Source: Hyphomonas johnsonii MHS-2
Lineage (GTDB): Bacteria; Pseudomonadota; Alphaproteobacteria; Caulobacterales; Hyphomonadaceae
NCBI RefSeq assembly: GCF_000685275.1
Contig: NZ_ARYK01000001.1
Coordinates: 310,001 to 374,000 of the forward strand
Length of the DNA stretch: 64,000 nt
Direction of reading: 5' to 3'
The notes under the pieces: generated by a model
The model's input: only the letters and a program-made list of their open reading frames with translations
Told to the model about the DNA's origin: nothing
The model's database searches: none
Shown here: positions 1 to 8,810 of the stretch, one piece after another
Layout: each line of letters starts with the position of its first letter
How positions within the stretch are numbered: the first letter of the stretch is position 1
Made by a program: the position numbers and the translations under genes

Positions 1-235
1 TCTCGCCGAAAGCGACCGCCGCGCGCGTCGCGCCGGAGGCATCCTCATCGACATAGAAGACGTAATGGTGGAGCAGCGTGGAGCGCACCGTGGCGGTGTC
101 CTCGTGCGAGAGGATCAGCAGCGGATAGGCTGCAATGATGTCGCCGGCCCGGATGGGGGCGGCGGCGAACAGGCCACGACCGTGGAAGGGCGAATTCTTT
201 ACCTCGACGGTCGAGGCCTGTGTGGAATGGGGCAT
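1..235 (-). CDS. SET-domain protein (partial, N-terminal 78 codons)
   Basis: Reading leftward from an ATG at 235 the frame stays open to the window edge. The N-terminus contains VEVKNSPFHGRGLFAAAPI, followed by an acidic/aliphatic stretch, which is the classic opening of a SET domain (x-G-R-G-L-F/Y-A, then I.aGd.I). SET domains are lysine methyltransferases using S-adenosylmethionine. Small bacterial SET proteins of this kind are widespread in proteobacteria, but their substrates are mostly unknown. The SAM-binding NH.C-type and C-terminal tyrosine motifs would lie beyond the edge, so activity cannot be judged. Its start is only 32 bases from the end of the lipoprotein gene on the same strand, so the two could be cotranscribed. 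Confidence 0.75.
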   Translation of the reverse strand, partial: MPHSTQASTVEVKNSPFHGRGLFAAAPIRAGDIIAAYPLLILSHEDTATVRSTLLHHYVFYVDEDASGATRAAVAFGE

Positions 236-267
236 GGCGCCTTGTCTAGCACAGCCGCCTTGCGGCG

Positions 268-705
268 CTATTCCGATTTTTCCGCTTCGGGCGCCGGCTT
301 GGCCCGGGAATCCCATTTGTGCATGGATTTCACCGTACAGCGCTGGACGCCGAGGCCTGACGTGTTGTTGAAGCCCGAAATGGAATCGGATGTGATGATG
401 TGATCGCCCCGGTTCAGGCAGCTCAGGCTCGAATCGACCGCAAGTTGCTCGGCCTGGTCAAGGTTGAAGCAGTTGCCGTAGACCTCGATGAGGTAATCGT
501 CATTTCCCTTGGACAAGACGACAGTGTCGCGGGTGGCATCATGGAAACCGTCAATGGTTGAAGTGAAGCAGATCTTGTTGACCTCTTCGCCGAGTCGGGC
601 GTCTCCGGCGAACTGGGCGACCCCCTTCGGCTTGGCGTCGCCGGGGGCCTGACTGGCGCAGGCGGCAAGGAAAATGGTGGAAAGTGCAATAACGGTGAGG
701 CGCAT
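268..705 (-). CDS. DUF6491-like small lipoprotein
   Basis: A 145-residue protein with a lipoprotein signal: a hydrophobic stretch ending in LAACAS, with the lipobox cysteine at residue 16. The mature part has regularly placed cysteines (ICFTSTIDGF, NCFNLDQA, LSCLNRGD, QRCTVKSM) and the pattern of a CF..t..GF segment, a valine/leucine strand, then Y.I.V.G.C..L. This matches the secreted DUF6491 family as I remember it; no function is established for the family. It probably sits in the periplasmic leaflet of the inner or outer membrane. It is divergent from gatA and may share a transcript with the SET gene downstream. Confidence 0.65.
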   Translation of the reverse strand: MRLTVIALSTIFLAACASQAPGDAKPKGVAQFAGDARLGEEVNKICFTSTIDGFHDATRDTVVLSKGNDDYLIEVYGNCFNLDQAEQLAVDSSLSCLNRGDHIITSDSISGFNNTSGLGVQRCTVKSMHKWDSRAKPAPEAEKSE

Positions 706-814
706 GACGAATCCCTTTCAGGTGCTGTCCCGGAAAGCGCTAAAAACCGGGCAAAGTATGAGGATTGTGATGATGCGCCGGGTTCCGGGAACTGACAAGC
801 GCGGACACGGAGAC

Positions 815-842
815 TTGAACTTTCCCCTCAAGCCGTCATAGC
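815..842 (+). promoter_or_regulatory. Candidate promoter of gatA
   Basis: TTGAAC at 815-820 and CATAGC at 837-842 are separated by 16 bases, and the -10-like box ends 30 bases before the gatA ATG. The -35 box is close to consensus, the -10 is weak. It is the best candidate in the 167-base divergent gap between the lipoprotein gene and gatA. Confidence 0.25.
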
Positions 843-872
843 AGGCGGGCAGATTTCTTCACGGGATTATAC

Positions 873-2345
873 ATGACCGATTTGACCAAACTCACCCTCG
901 CAGCAGCACTGGATGGCTTGAAGAACAAGCAGTTTTCCGCGCGCGAGATCACGCAGGCCTTCGTGAGCGCCATCGAGGGCGCCCGGGTCCTGAACGCCTT
1001 CGTGGTGGAGACGCCGGAGAAGGCGCTGGCCATGGCCGATGCATCTGATGCGAAACTGGCCAAGGGCACGGGCGGCAAGCTGGAAGGCGCGCCGCTGGGC
1101 ATCAAGGACCTGTATTGCACCAAGGGCGTGCGCACGACGGCGTGCAGCGGCATCCTGGGCGAGTTCACGCCGACCTATGAATCCACCGTCACGCAGAACC
1201 TGTGGGACCAGGGCGCAGTCATGCTGGGCAAGCTGAACATGGACGAATTCGCCATGGGCTCGTCGAACGAAACGTCCAAATTCGGCAATGTGATCAACCC
1301 GTGGCGTCGGGAAGGCGACAATCAGAGCCTGACACCGGGCGGCTCGTCGGGCGGGTCGGCAGCCTCCGTGGCGGCAGACCTCTGCCTCGCGGCGACGGCA
1401 TCCGATACCGGCGGCTCGATCCGCCAGCCTGCTGCCTTTACGGGCACTGTGGGCATCAAGCCGACCTATGGCCGGGCCAGCCGTTACGGCATGGTGGCGT
1501 TTGCCTCCTCGCTCGACCAGGCCGGCCCGATCGCCAAGACCGTCGAAGACAGCGCCATCCTGCTGGACGTGATGTGCAGCCATGACGCCAAGGATTCCAC
1601 GTCCCTGGACGTCGAAACGCCTGACTGGCGCGGTGCCGTCACCCAGGGCGTCAAGGGCATGCGCATCGGCATTCCCAAGGAATACCGGATGGACGGCATG
1701 TCGGAAGAGATCGACGCGCTGTGGGAACAGGGCATCGCCTGGCTGAAAGCCGCCGGGGCGGAGATCGTCGATATCAGCCTGCCGCACACCAAATACGCGC
1801 TGCCAGCCTATTACATCGTGGCGCCGGCGGAAGCCTCGTCCAACCTCGCCCGCTATGACGGCATGCGCTATGGCGCGCGCGTCGAGGGCAACAACCTGAC
1901 GCAGACCTATGAAGGCACGCGGGCCAGCGGCTTTGGCAAGGAAGTGCAACGGCGCCTGCTGATCGGCACCTATGTGCTGTCCAGCGGCTATTACGACGCC
2001 TATTACCTGCGCGCGCAGAAGGTGCGCACCAAGATCCTCAACGATTTTGTCGAGGCCTTTGAAAGCTGTGACGCGGTGCTGACGCCGACCTGCCCGAGCC
2101 CCGCCTTTGCCTTTGGCGAGAAGAGCGGCGACCCGGTCGAGATGTATCTCAATGACGTGTTCACGGTGACGGCAAATCTTGCCGGCCTGCCGGGCATTTC
2201 GGTGCCAGCCGGCCTGTCGAAGAACGGCCTGCCGCTGGGCCTTCAGGTGATCGGCAAGGCGCTGGACGAGGCGGCTTGTTTCCGCGTTGGCGGCGAACTG
2301 GAACGTGCAGCTGGCTTCGTGGCAAAGCCGGGCCGCTGGTGGTAG
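873..2345 (+). CDS. gatA: Asp/Glu-tRNA(Asn/Gln) amidotransferase subunit A
   Basis: A 490-residue amidase-signature protein, the glutaminase subunit of GatCAB. It releases ammonia from glutamine, which GatB uses to convert Asp-tRNA(Asn) or Glu-tRNA(Gln) to the amidated form. The Ser-cisSer-Lys triad is intact: Lys78 in GIKDL, Ser158 in the glycine-rich PGGSSGGSA loop and Ser182 in [11 protein letters not shown]. The length is normal for the family. gatB follows after one small membrane-protein gene. gatC, usually just upstream of gatA, is not in the preceding 870 bases, so the third subunit must be encoded elsewhere. Confidence 0.97.
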   Translation: MTDLTKLTLAAALDGLKNKQFSAREITQAFVSAIEGARVLNAFVVETPEKALAMADASDAKLAKGTGGKLEGAPLGIKDLYCTKGVRTTACSGILGEFTPTYESTVTQNLWDQGAVMLGKLNMDEFAMGSSNETSKFGNVINPWRREGDNQSLTPGGSSGGSAASVAADLCLAATASDTGGSIRQPAAFTGTVGIKPTYGRASRYGMVAFASSLDQAGPIAKTVEDSAILLDVMCSHDAKDSTSLDVETPDWRGAVTQGVKGMRIGIPKEYRMDGMSEEIDALWEQGIAWLKAAGAEIVDISLPHTKYALPAYYIVAPAEASSNLARYDGMRYGARVEGNNLTQTYEGTRASGFGKEVQRRLLIGTYVLSSGYYDAYYLRAQKVRTKILNDFVEAFESCDAVLTPTCPSPAFAFGEKSGDPVEMYLNDVFTVTANLAGLPGISVPAGLSKNGLPLGLQVIGKALDEAACFRVGGELERAAGFVAKPGRWW

Positions 2346-2355
2346 GCTGGCGCGC

Positions 2356-2832
2356 ATGAAACGCTTTCTCGTTCTTTTCGCTGTCATGCTCGTTATATCG
2401 CTGGCCCTGATGTGGGGAATGCTGGCGCAGAACGGGTATGACCTGTTCGCGCCCAGCATGTCGGGCATGTTGCTGGTGGCCTTCCTTGTGGCGGCCTATG
2501 TGGCGTTCCGGGTGTCGCGCATCCTGGCGCGGCGGGCACAACGGGCCGAGGATGCGGCATTGCCGGGCGATGCGCCGAAGTCCGGCCTGCTGGCGGGCCT
2601 GTTCAATTCCAAGAGTGCCGCGCACCAGGCACGTGAGGCGCGGGTGGCGGCGCGCCGCAAGCAGCTGATCGCCGAAGGCAAGCTGGAAGATGACACGCCC
2701 GCCGAGGCCGCCGCAGCGCCAGCGCCCACGTCCGAAGTGCCGACGCGCGTGCCGCAGTCTGCCTCGGTGCAGGAAAAGATGGATGCCCGGCGCGAGCGTT
2801 ACCGGCGCGCGAAGGAAGCAGGCAAGATATGA
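2356..2832 (+). CDS. Small membrane protein between gatA and gatB
   Basis: A 158-residue protein starting at the ATG at 2356, ten bases after the gatA stop; the longer frame opening at 2287 would overlap gatA and lacks support. Two hydrophobic segments (about residues 4-22 and 32-50) are followed by a long, charged, Ala/Arg/Glu-rich cytoplasmic tail (about 60-158) containing AREARVAARRKQLIAEG and an EKMDARRERYRRAKEAGKI end, probably helical or coiled. No catalytic motif is visible and I do not recognise a named family. Its position suggests cotranscription with gatA and gatB; nothing else ties it to tRNA amidation. Confidence 0.8.
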   Translation: MKRFLVLFAVMLVISLALMWGMLAQNGYDLFAPSMSGMLLVAFLVAAYVAFRVSRILARRAQRAEDAALPGDAPKSGLLAGLFNSKSAAHQAREARVAARRKQLIAEGKLEDDTPAEAAAAPAPTSEVPTRVPQSASVQEKMDARRERYRRAKEAGKI

Positions 2833-2857
2833 TCCCGTTTGAACTGGCAGGAACCCG

Positions 2858-4369
2858 ATGACCACACGCACACCCTACGTACTCAAAGGCGAAACCGGCG
2901 ACTGGGAAGTCGTCATGGGGCTGGAGATCCATGCGCAGGTGGCGTCCAACGCCAAGCTGTTCTCGGGCGCTTCCACGGCGTTCGGTGCCGACCCGAACTG
3001 CAATGTCTCGCTGGTCGATGCCGCGATGCCGGGCATGCTGCCTGTGATCAACTGCAAATGCGTGGAACAGGCGGTGCGCACGGGCCTTGGCCTGAAGGCC
3101 GAGATCAATCTCTACAGCCGGTTCGACCGCAAGAACTATTTCTATCCCGACCTGCCGCAGGGCTATCAGATCAGCCAGTTCGCCCATCCGATTGTCGGCG
3201 AAGGCGAGATTGATGTCGATGTCGAGCCCGCCCATGGCGGCGAGGCCTACAGTTTCCCGTGCCGCATCGAGCGCCTTCACCTGGAGCAGGATGCCGGCAA
3301 GTCGATCCACGACATGGACCCGAACTCGACCTATGTGGACCTCAACCGCTCTGGCGTGGCGCTGATGGAAATCGTGTCGAAGCCGGACGTGCGTTCGCCC
3401 GCCGAGGCGGCCGCCTATGTCAAGAAGATCCGCGCCATCGTGATTGCCCTCGGCACCTGTGACGGCGACATGGAAAAGGGCAACCTGCGCGCTGACGTGA
3501 ACGTGTCGGTGTGCCGCCCGGGCCAGTACGAGAAATTCCGCGAGACGGGTGATTTCAGCCATCTCGGCACGCGCTGCGAGCTGAAGAACATGAACTCGTT
3601 CCGCTTCATCCAGCAGGCGATCGAATACGAGGCGCGCCGCCAGATCGAGATCATCGAGGGCGGCGGGACGGTGGACCAGGAGACACGCCTGTTCGACGCG
3701 GACAAGGGCGAGACCCGTTCGATGCGGTCGAAGGAAGACGCGCACGATTACCGTTATTTCCCCGACCCTGACCTGTTGCCGCTGGAAATCGAGCAGGCCT
3801 GGATCGACGAGATCAAGGCGAGCCTGCCGGAGCTGCCAGACCAGAAACGCGCGCGGTTTGAATCCGAGTACGGCATTTCGCACTATGATGCGGGCGTGCT
3901 GATCGCGGACGCGGAGAAGGCCGAGTATTTCGAGGCCGTGGCCAAGGGCCGCGACGCGAAACTGGCGGCCAACTGGGTGACGCAGGAACTGTTCGGCTAT
4001 CTCAACAAGGAAGGCCTGGAGCTGGCTGACAGCCCTGTTTCAGCCGAAGCGCTGGGCGGCCTGATCGCGCTGATCAGTGACGAGACGATCAGTGGCAAGA
4101 TCGCCAAGGACGTGTTCGCGCGCATGATTGCGGGCGAGGGCGAGGCAGCCGCGATTGTCGAGAAGCACGGCCTGAAACAGGTGACCGATACCGGCGCGAT
4201 CGAGAAGGTGGTCGACGAGATCATCGCGGCCAATCCGGAACAGGTCGAACGTGTGAAAGAGAAGCCCCAGACGCTTGGTTGGTTCGTCGGACAGGTGATG
4301 AAGGCTTCGGGCGGCAAGGCCAACCCGAAAGCCGTCAACGAGATCCTGAAGGCGAAACTGGGAGTATAG
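2858..4369 (+). CDS. gatB: Asp/Glu-tRNA(Asn/Gln) amidotransferase subunit B
   Basis: A 503-residue GatB, the kinase/transamidase subunit that activates the mischarged aspartyl or glutamyl group with ATP and then amidates it with ammonia tunnelled from GatA. The diagnostic N-terminus MGLEIHAQV and the block [19 protein letters not shown] are present, as are [10 protein letters not shown] and [15 protein letters not shown]. The C-terminal half is the helical tail and YqeY-like domain that recognises the tRNA elbow, ending in a conserved [15 protein letters not shown]. It lies 25 bases after the small membrane-protein gene, consistent with one gatA-x-gatB transcript, and is convergent with the secreted orphan downstream. 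Confidence 0.97.
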   Translation: MTTRTPYVLKGETGDWEVVMGLEIHAQVASNAKLFSGASTAFGADPNCNVSLVDAAMPGMLPVINCKCVEQAVRTGLGLKAEINLYSRFDRKNYFYPDLPQGYQISQFAHPIVGEGEIDVDVEPAHGGEAYSFPCRIERLHLEQDAGKSIHDMDPNSTYVDLNRSGVALMEIVSKPDVRSPAEAAAYVKKIRAIVIALGTCDGDMEKGNLRADVNVSVCRPGQYEKFRETGDFSHLGTRCELKNMNSFRFIQQAIEYEARRQIEIIEGGGTVDQETRLFDADKGETRSMRSKEDAHDYRYFPDPDLLPLEIEQAWIDEIKASLPELPDQKRARFESEYGISHYDAGVLIADAEKAEYFEAVAKGRDAKLAANWVTQELFGYLNKEGLELADSPVSAEALGGLIALISDETISGKIAKDVFARMIAGEGEAAAIVEKHGLKQVTDTGAIEKVVDEIIAANPEQVERVKEKPQTLGWFVGQVMKASGGKANPKAVNEILKAKLGV

Positions 4370-4384
4370 GGCCGCCAGCGTTGC

Positions 4385-5809
4385 CTAGTTGGTGAAGCAG
4401 ACCTTGTTTGCGAGGCCCCCCTGCGTTTCGCCGGTAATGTAGCACCGCGTGGTCGGTGCCTTGTAGGGCTCGTTGATCGCGCTTGGCCTGTCGGCATAAT
4501 CCTGCAGGCGCTGGTTGATCTCGTCCCACTCACTCGGCTTGGGTGGCAGTGACGCCTCAAGCTGCTCTTTCTCGTAACGCGCCCTGGCTGCGTGGAAAAT
4601 GCCGACAGGGGTCTCGTTGCACATGGTCTGGGCCCATTTGTCAGGCGTCTGCGTCAACAGGCGGTAATATTCCGCTTCACCAGTGGTCTGCGGACTGCGC
4701 TTGCCGAACTGCACATCGCCCCAGGCATATCCCCAGAGGATGGAACACCCCTCCTGCACGGCAATGCGCTCCTCATTCGGTGCAGCCTTGTCCAATTGCG
4801 ACCTGACGCGCCGTGCCCAGACAGATTGCGTGATTTCATGCGGGTGAACGCGCTTGCGCGATGCGAAAGGGTCTTCCACCGTCTCAAAAGTGTCGAGCGG
4901 CTGTTCCAGGGCCCATTGCTGGACAGCGTCCGGGATGGCGGGTTCGGGATAGCCGTCTGCCACCTTCGCGCCATAGTCGACCGCCCATTCATAGGCGCCC
5001 TCCGGCAGCGGCCGGGTTGCGGCGTGCTCGTGCGATATGGTGCGGTAAACGAGGCTGTAGGTGATGTCGAAGGCATCGAGGCCTGCGACCCGCTGGGCGA
5101 TTGTTCGATTGTCATAGGCGACCTGCTGTTGCTTCCTGTGTTCGAGGAAGGCGTTGATCGCCGGCAGGCCTGCCTTCGGCACGACCCGGCATGCCTTGCC
5201 GGGAGACGAGACGCCCGGCTTGGTCATGTATTCGAACAGAGCGATGCCCCAACCGTCATGGGCTGCCAGTTCGCGCGACAGGTTTTCGGAACCGTAAGTA
5301 ATCCGTGTGGCGAGCTGCATGCACGCGTCCATGTCGAATTCGCCGCTTGCAAGGCCCAGCTGGTCAAGCGTTGGCAGCGCGGGCGCATCACCGAAACAGG
5401 TGCCGAGACTCTTCATCGCATATGCGATTGCTTCAGGTGGCGGGCTTTCCTGGAACAGGTTCTTCAGGGGCTTCTTGTCGAAACCATCGGTGCGGTTCTT
5501 GGCGAGCGCCTTGCGGATCGAACCGTTCGGCTTGAAACCGCATTTGCCTTTGGATTTGCCTTCAAAGCATTCGGCAAACCTGTCTTGCTGGTTCACCCAG
5601 TTCGGAAACTGCCTGACTTCGCTGAAGCCATAGGCATACCAGTACCAGATGAACAATGGATGCGAATAGTCGTCCAGGAGGCGACCATATATCGGCGCCT
5701 CCGACCACATCATGCATGTGGGGCTGTCGAGGGAAGACCTGTCTTGTGCGTCGGCCGTTCCAAAGACGACGAGTGACGCGAACAGAAGTGTAACGAGCCG
5801 ACTGAACAT
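4385..5809 (-). CDS. Secreted protein of unknown function (474 aa)
   Basis: It has a clear Sec signal peptide (MFSRLVTLLFASLVVFGTADA, cleavage after about residue 21). The mature part is about 450 residues, rich in aromatics and charged residues, with roughly ten scattered cysteines (for example SPTCMMW, AECFEG, KGKCGF, GTCFGD, MDACMQ, KACRVV, EGCSIL, TMCNET and a C-terminal RCYITGE...KVCFTN). This is consistent with a disulfide-bonded periplasmic or extracellular protein. I see no enzyme motif, no Sel1/TPR periodicity and no membrane anchor, and do not recognise a family. It is flanked by convergent gatB and by the HIT operon upstream on the same strand, about 100 bases away. Confidence 0.75.
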   Translation of the reverse strand: MFSRLVTLLFASLVVFGTADAQDRSSLDSPTCMMWSEAPIYGRLLDDYSHPLFIWYWYAYGFSEVRQFPNWVNQQDRFAECFEGKSKGKCGFKPNGSIRKALAKNRTDGFDKKPLKNLFQESPPPEAIAYAMKSLGTCFGDAPALPTLDQLGLASGEFDMDACMQLATRITYGSENLSRELAAHDGWGIALFEYMTKPGVSSPGKACRVVPKAGLPAINAFLEHRKQQQVAYDNRTIAQRVAGLDAFDITYSLVYRTISHEHAATRPLPEGAYEWAVDYGAKVADGYPEPAIPDAVQQWALEQPLDTFETVEDPFASRKRVHPHEITQSVWARRVRSQLDKAAPNEERIAVQEGCSILWGYAWGDVQFGKRSPQTTGEAEYYRLLTQTPDKWAQTMCNETPVGIFHAARARYEKEQLEASLPPKPSEWDEINQRLQDYADRPSAINEPYKAPTTRCYITGETQGGLANKVCFTN

Positions 5810-5911
5810 GAATGCGAATCTCCAAATGCAGGCATTCAGGTTATTCGGAATCTCGCGATTTCCTATCCGCTTTTGGAGAATGAATTGCGATAAATTGAGC
5901 GGCCATATCCC

Positions 5912-6346
5912 TTACAGCTTGGCGCGAATCTTCGCGGCCAGTTCCTCCAGCTCTCCCATGTCTGCCATGCCGGCGGTGCCGTGGCGGACGAGGGGGACGT
6001 TTTCCCAGCGGGGAAGCACGTGGAAGTGCAGGTGGTAGACGGTCTGCCCGGCCGGGGCACCGTTGAACTGGCTGATGATCAGGCCATCGGGCTTGAAGGC
6101 GGCCTCGACCGCCGTCGCCACTTTCTGGACGATGAGCATGTAGGCGCCGAGCTTTTCCGGCGGCATGTCGAGGAAATTGCGGGCCGTGACATGCTTCGGC
6201 ACGACCAGCGTGTGGCCCTTGCTTTGCGGGAAGACATCCATGAAGGCGAGTGACGTGTCGTCCTCGTAGACTTTCACGGCGGGCATCTCGTCGCGCAGGA
6301 TCTTGGCGAAGACATTGTCGGGATCATAGGGGGCGTGAAGGGTCAT
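5912..6346 (-). CDS. HIT family nucleotide hydrolase
   Basis: A 144-residue histidine-triad protein of the HINT-like group. The defining HLHFHVLP triad lies near residues 104-111, and the N-terminal motif VFAKILRDEMPAVKVYEDD is typical. These cytosolic enzymes hydrolyse purine nucleoside phosphoramidates or adenylates such as AMP-lysine; the natural substrate is not fixed by sequence. The start codon overlaps the stop of the upstream DUF2007 gene (ATGA at 6343-6346), so the two are probably translationally coupled. It is the last gene of the three-gene overlapped cluster. Confidence 0.92.
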   Translation of the reverse strand: MTLHAPYDPDNVFAKILRDEMPAVKVYEDDTSLAFMDVFPQSKGHTLVVPKHVTARNFLDMPPEKLGAYMLIVQKVATAVEAAFKPDGLIISQFNGAPAGQTVYHLHFHVLPRWENVPLVRHGTAGMADMGELEELAAKIRAKL

Positions 6347-6900
6347 GAAGGATCGTTTCTTTCATTTGCAGGCCGCTTTTCGGCGCGCCGGATTTCAAAG
6401 ATCTCGTTCCATGTTATCAGCACCAACGCCAAAAGGAACAGCAAGCCCTTGAGGTTTGGCGGCTCGGCGATTGTCAGCCCGAAATCAAAGAAGGGGACAA
6501 CGTCAACTTCCGGCATCGTCACCCATTTCGGGGGGATGATCTTGTCGATCAGCCAGAACACGGCGATGCCGAACAGGTTGAACACACCGACAAAGATCGC
6601 AAGCCCGGTCCATACGCGCCAGTAACGGTGATGGATTGGGTCCGTCGCCTGCCCGGTGACTTCGATCAGACGCTCTTCGGCTGTCTGGACCATTTCGTTG
6701 AGGTGCGCCCGGGCGGGTTCCAGCTGCATCGCGGGAAGACGCACCTGAATGCCGCCAAGCGCCGGCACAAGGTACCATTCGAGTATCGCGTGATTGAGAT
6801 TATCGATGGTGGCGTCGAAGCCGGCGTCCTGCAGTGCAGAGCAGACGACGAGCGCTTCCTCGACACGGCTGTAACTGCGCAGGACGACGGATGGACTCAT
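6343..6900 (-). CDS. DUF2007-type protein with two membrane helices
   Basis: 185 residues. The first 70 or so (SYSRVEEALVVCSALQDAGF...VPALGGIQVRLPAMQLEPARAHL) match the DUF2007 'putative signal transducing protein' pattern, a small ferredoxin-like fold found in many bacteria. Two hydrophobic helices follow, RVWTGLAIFVGVFNLFGIAVFWLID and a C-terminal GLLFLLALVLITWNEIF, making a membrane-anchored version. Function is unknown. It is embedded in an operon with 4-base overlaps on both sides: with the FemAB-like gene upstream (6897-6900) and the HIT gene downstream (6343-6346). Confidence 0.75.
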   Translation of the reverse strand: MSPSVVLRSYSRVEEALVVCSALQDAGFDATIDNLNHAILEWYLVPALGGIQVRLPAMQLEPARAHLNEMVQTAEERLIEVTGQATDPIHHRYWRVWTGLAIFVGVFNLFGIAVFWLIDKIIPPKWVTMPEVDVVPFFDFGLTIAEPPNLKGLLFLLALVLITWNEIFEIRRAEKRPANERNDPS

Positions 6901-8069
6901 CCGTCCTTCTTAAACGGTGCTCTACCTGCGAGATAGTCCATATCGGATTCAACTGCTTCACGTTCGCGGGTGAGATAGTCGGCGACGGCGTCGCGCAGGC
7001 CCGGATGGGCGATCCAGTGGGCAGAGCGGGTGAGCATGGGGACATAGCCGCGGGCCAGCTTGTGGCCGCCCTGGGCGCCCGCCTCGACATATTTCAGGCC
7101 GTGCTCGATGGCGAAGTCGATGGCCTGGTAATAGCAGGTCTCGAAGTGCAGCATGGAACGGTGGTCGCTGCAGCCCCAGTAGCGGCCATAGAGCGTGTCC
7201 GAGCCGATCAGGTTCATGGCCCCGGCGATCGGCTCGCCATCTTCCATGGCGAAGACGAAGAGTAGGTCGCCCGCCATGCGTTCGCGCAGCAGGGAGAAGC
7301 TCTCGCGGGTGAGATAGGGCGAACCCCATTTGCGGCTGCCGGTGTCGATGTAGAAATGGAAGAACCGGTCGAGATGGTCTTCGGTGATCGCGTCGCCGGT
7401 GAGGTGGACGAAGGTAAGGCCTTCCTGCGCTTTCGCCCGCTCCTTGCGCAGGTTCTTGCGCTTGGCCGAGGACAGCGCCGCGAGGAAGTCGTCGAAGCCG
7501 GCATAGCCATCGTTTTCCCAGCGGAACTGCTGGTCGGTGCGCGCGAGCAGGCCGGTATTGGCGAGCAGGTCGGCGTCCTCGGCATCGACGAAATTGATGT
7601 GCAGTGACGAGACCTTGTTTTCCTCGGCGAGCTGGATGGCGCCAGCGAGGAGGGCGGCTTTCAGTTGCGGCGCGTCAGGGCCGGGCGGCACGAGGCGGCG
7701 GCGGCCGGTGACGGGGGTGAACGGCACGGCGGCGAGGAGCTTGGGGTAATACGCCCCGCCTGCGCGTTCAAAGGCGTCGGCCCAGCTGTGGTCGAACACG
7801 AATTCGCCGCGCGAATGCATCTTGGCGTAGAGCGGCATGGCGGCGCGCAATGTGCCGCTCTCGCCGCGGATCAGCAGGTGGCGCGGGATCCAGCCGGTGT
7901 TCGGCGTGGCGGCACCGGAGCTTTCCATCGCTTCGAGGAATTCCCAGCTGAGGAAGGGATCGTAGCGCTCGCCGGGCGGGTTGGCGACGGCGTTCCATTC
8001 CTGCGGGGATACCTCGGCCAGGGCCGGGACGATGGTGATCTTGAGCGCAGTGTCGTCCATGCCCTTCAA
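6897..8069 (-). CDS. FemAB-like GNAT acyltransferase (DUF482/COG3146)
   Basis: 390 residues. The conserved blocks WNAVANPPGERYDPFLSWEF near the N-terminus, FVFDHSWADAFERAGGAYYPKL and the C-terminal YVEAGAQGGHKLARGYVPM place it in the peptidogalycan-biosynthesis/FemAB-like family (PF04339). The fold is a double GNAT; members are predicted aminoacyl or acyl transferases, but no reaction is established. It is cytosolic, with no signal peptide. It heads the three-gene cluster of FemAB-like, DUF2007 and HIT genes, with a 4-base ATGA overlap to the next gene. Confidence 0.85.
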   Translation of the reverse strand: MKGMDDTALKITIVPALAEVSPQEWNAVANPPGERYDPFLSWEFLEAMESSGAATPNTGWIPRHLLIRGESGTLRAAMPLYAKMHSRGEFVFDHSWADAFERAGGAYYPKLLAAVPFTPVTGRRRLVPPGPDAPQLKAALLAGAIQLAEENKVSSLHINFVDAEDADLLANTGLLARTDQQFRWENDGYAGFDDFLAALSSAKRKNLRKERAKAQEGLTFVHLTGDAITEDHLDRFFHFYIDTGSRKWGSPYLTRESFSLLRERMAGDLLFVFAMEDGEPIAGAMNLIGSDTLYGRYWGCSDHRSMLHFETCYYQAIDFAIEHGLKYVEAGAQGGHKLARGYVPMLTRSAHWIAHPGLRDAVADYLTREREAVESDMDYLAGRAPFKKDG

Positions 8070-8085
8070 TCTAGGGCGCGTGGCA

Positions 8086-8805
8086 TCATGATGCCAGTGG
8101 AACGGGCATGTGTTCGAAAATGACGGCGCCGTTCAGCAGGCGCACGCGCTTCAGTTCGACCGGGTTGCGCACGGTCCAGGCAACGAAGGCAATGTCGCGC
8201 CCGGCCAGCGTGACGGCGGCGCGTTCCACATCGGCGACGTTGATGCCGAGGAAATCGACATTGCGCTCGACGGCGCGGGCGAGCGTGGCGTCAAAATCGG
8301 AAATGCTCGTGCGCTTGACCGGATAGACCAGCTGGCCGCGCATGATCGCTTGCGGCACGGCGTCGACGGCCTCTTCGTTGAAGCTCATTGCGGCGGCCGG
8401 GCCGATATGCGTCATCAGGCGTTCGCAGACACTGCGGGCAAACGCGGCCGGATCGGTGACGCCGTCGATCTTCATCTCGGTAAGCAGCGGCAGCGAATTC
8501 GGCCAGATGTCGAGCAGGGCATCTAGCGTCGGGATCGGCTGGTCGCTTCCGGCGAGGCGAAAGGAATGCAGGTCTTCCGTGTCCTGCTGCTCGAACTGGG
8601 CGTCGACGCCGGTCATCCGCAGCAGGTTCTTGTCGTGGAAGACCATCACCTCGCCGTACTTGGACGGCCGCACGTCATATTCGATACCGAGGCCGGCTTC
8701 GGCCGCTGCGCGGAAAGCGGCGAGGGAGTTTTCCGGCGGGCCTTCCGGCGACCAGAGGCCGCGATGGGCGTAGGAAAAGGTGGTCAGGTCAAAATGCCGG
8801 GCCAT
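8086..8805 (-). CDS. Glycerophosphodiester phosphodiesterase family protein
   Basis: 239 residues from the ATG at 8805. A longer frame to 9069 exists, but it runs antisense-like through ridA in another phase and is rejected. The GDPD motifs are all present: His14-Arg-Gly (YAHRGLW), the metal ligands in LGIEYDVRPS, VMVFHD, and LTEMKID. The enzyme hydrolyses glycerophosphodiesters to glycerol-3-phosphate and an alcohol; this is a short, signal-peptide-free form, so probably cytosolic. It starts five bases after the ridA stop on the same strand, indicating an operon. Confidence 0.9.
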   Translation of the reverse strand: MARHFDLTTFSYAHRGLWSPEGPPENSLAAFRAAAEAGLGIEYDVRPSKYGEVMVFHDKNLLRMTGVDAQFEQQDTEDLHSFRLAGSDQPIPTLDALLDIWPNSLPLLTEMKIDGVTDPAAFARSVCERLMTHIGPAAAMSFNEEAVDAVPQAIMRGQLVYPVKRTSISDFDATLARAVERNVDFLGINVADVERAAVTLAGRDIAFVAWTVRNPVELKRVRLLNGAVIFEHMPVPLAS

Positions 8806-8810
8806 GCGCT

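Noticed and set aside
867..2468. 533-codon antisense frame across gatA
   Set aside because: Histidine/arginine/alanine-rich product of the strongly biased high-GC codon pattern of gatA on the opposite strand; no family resemblance or ribosome site.
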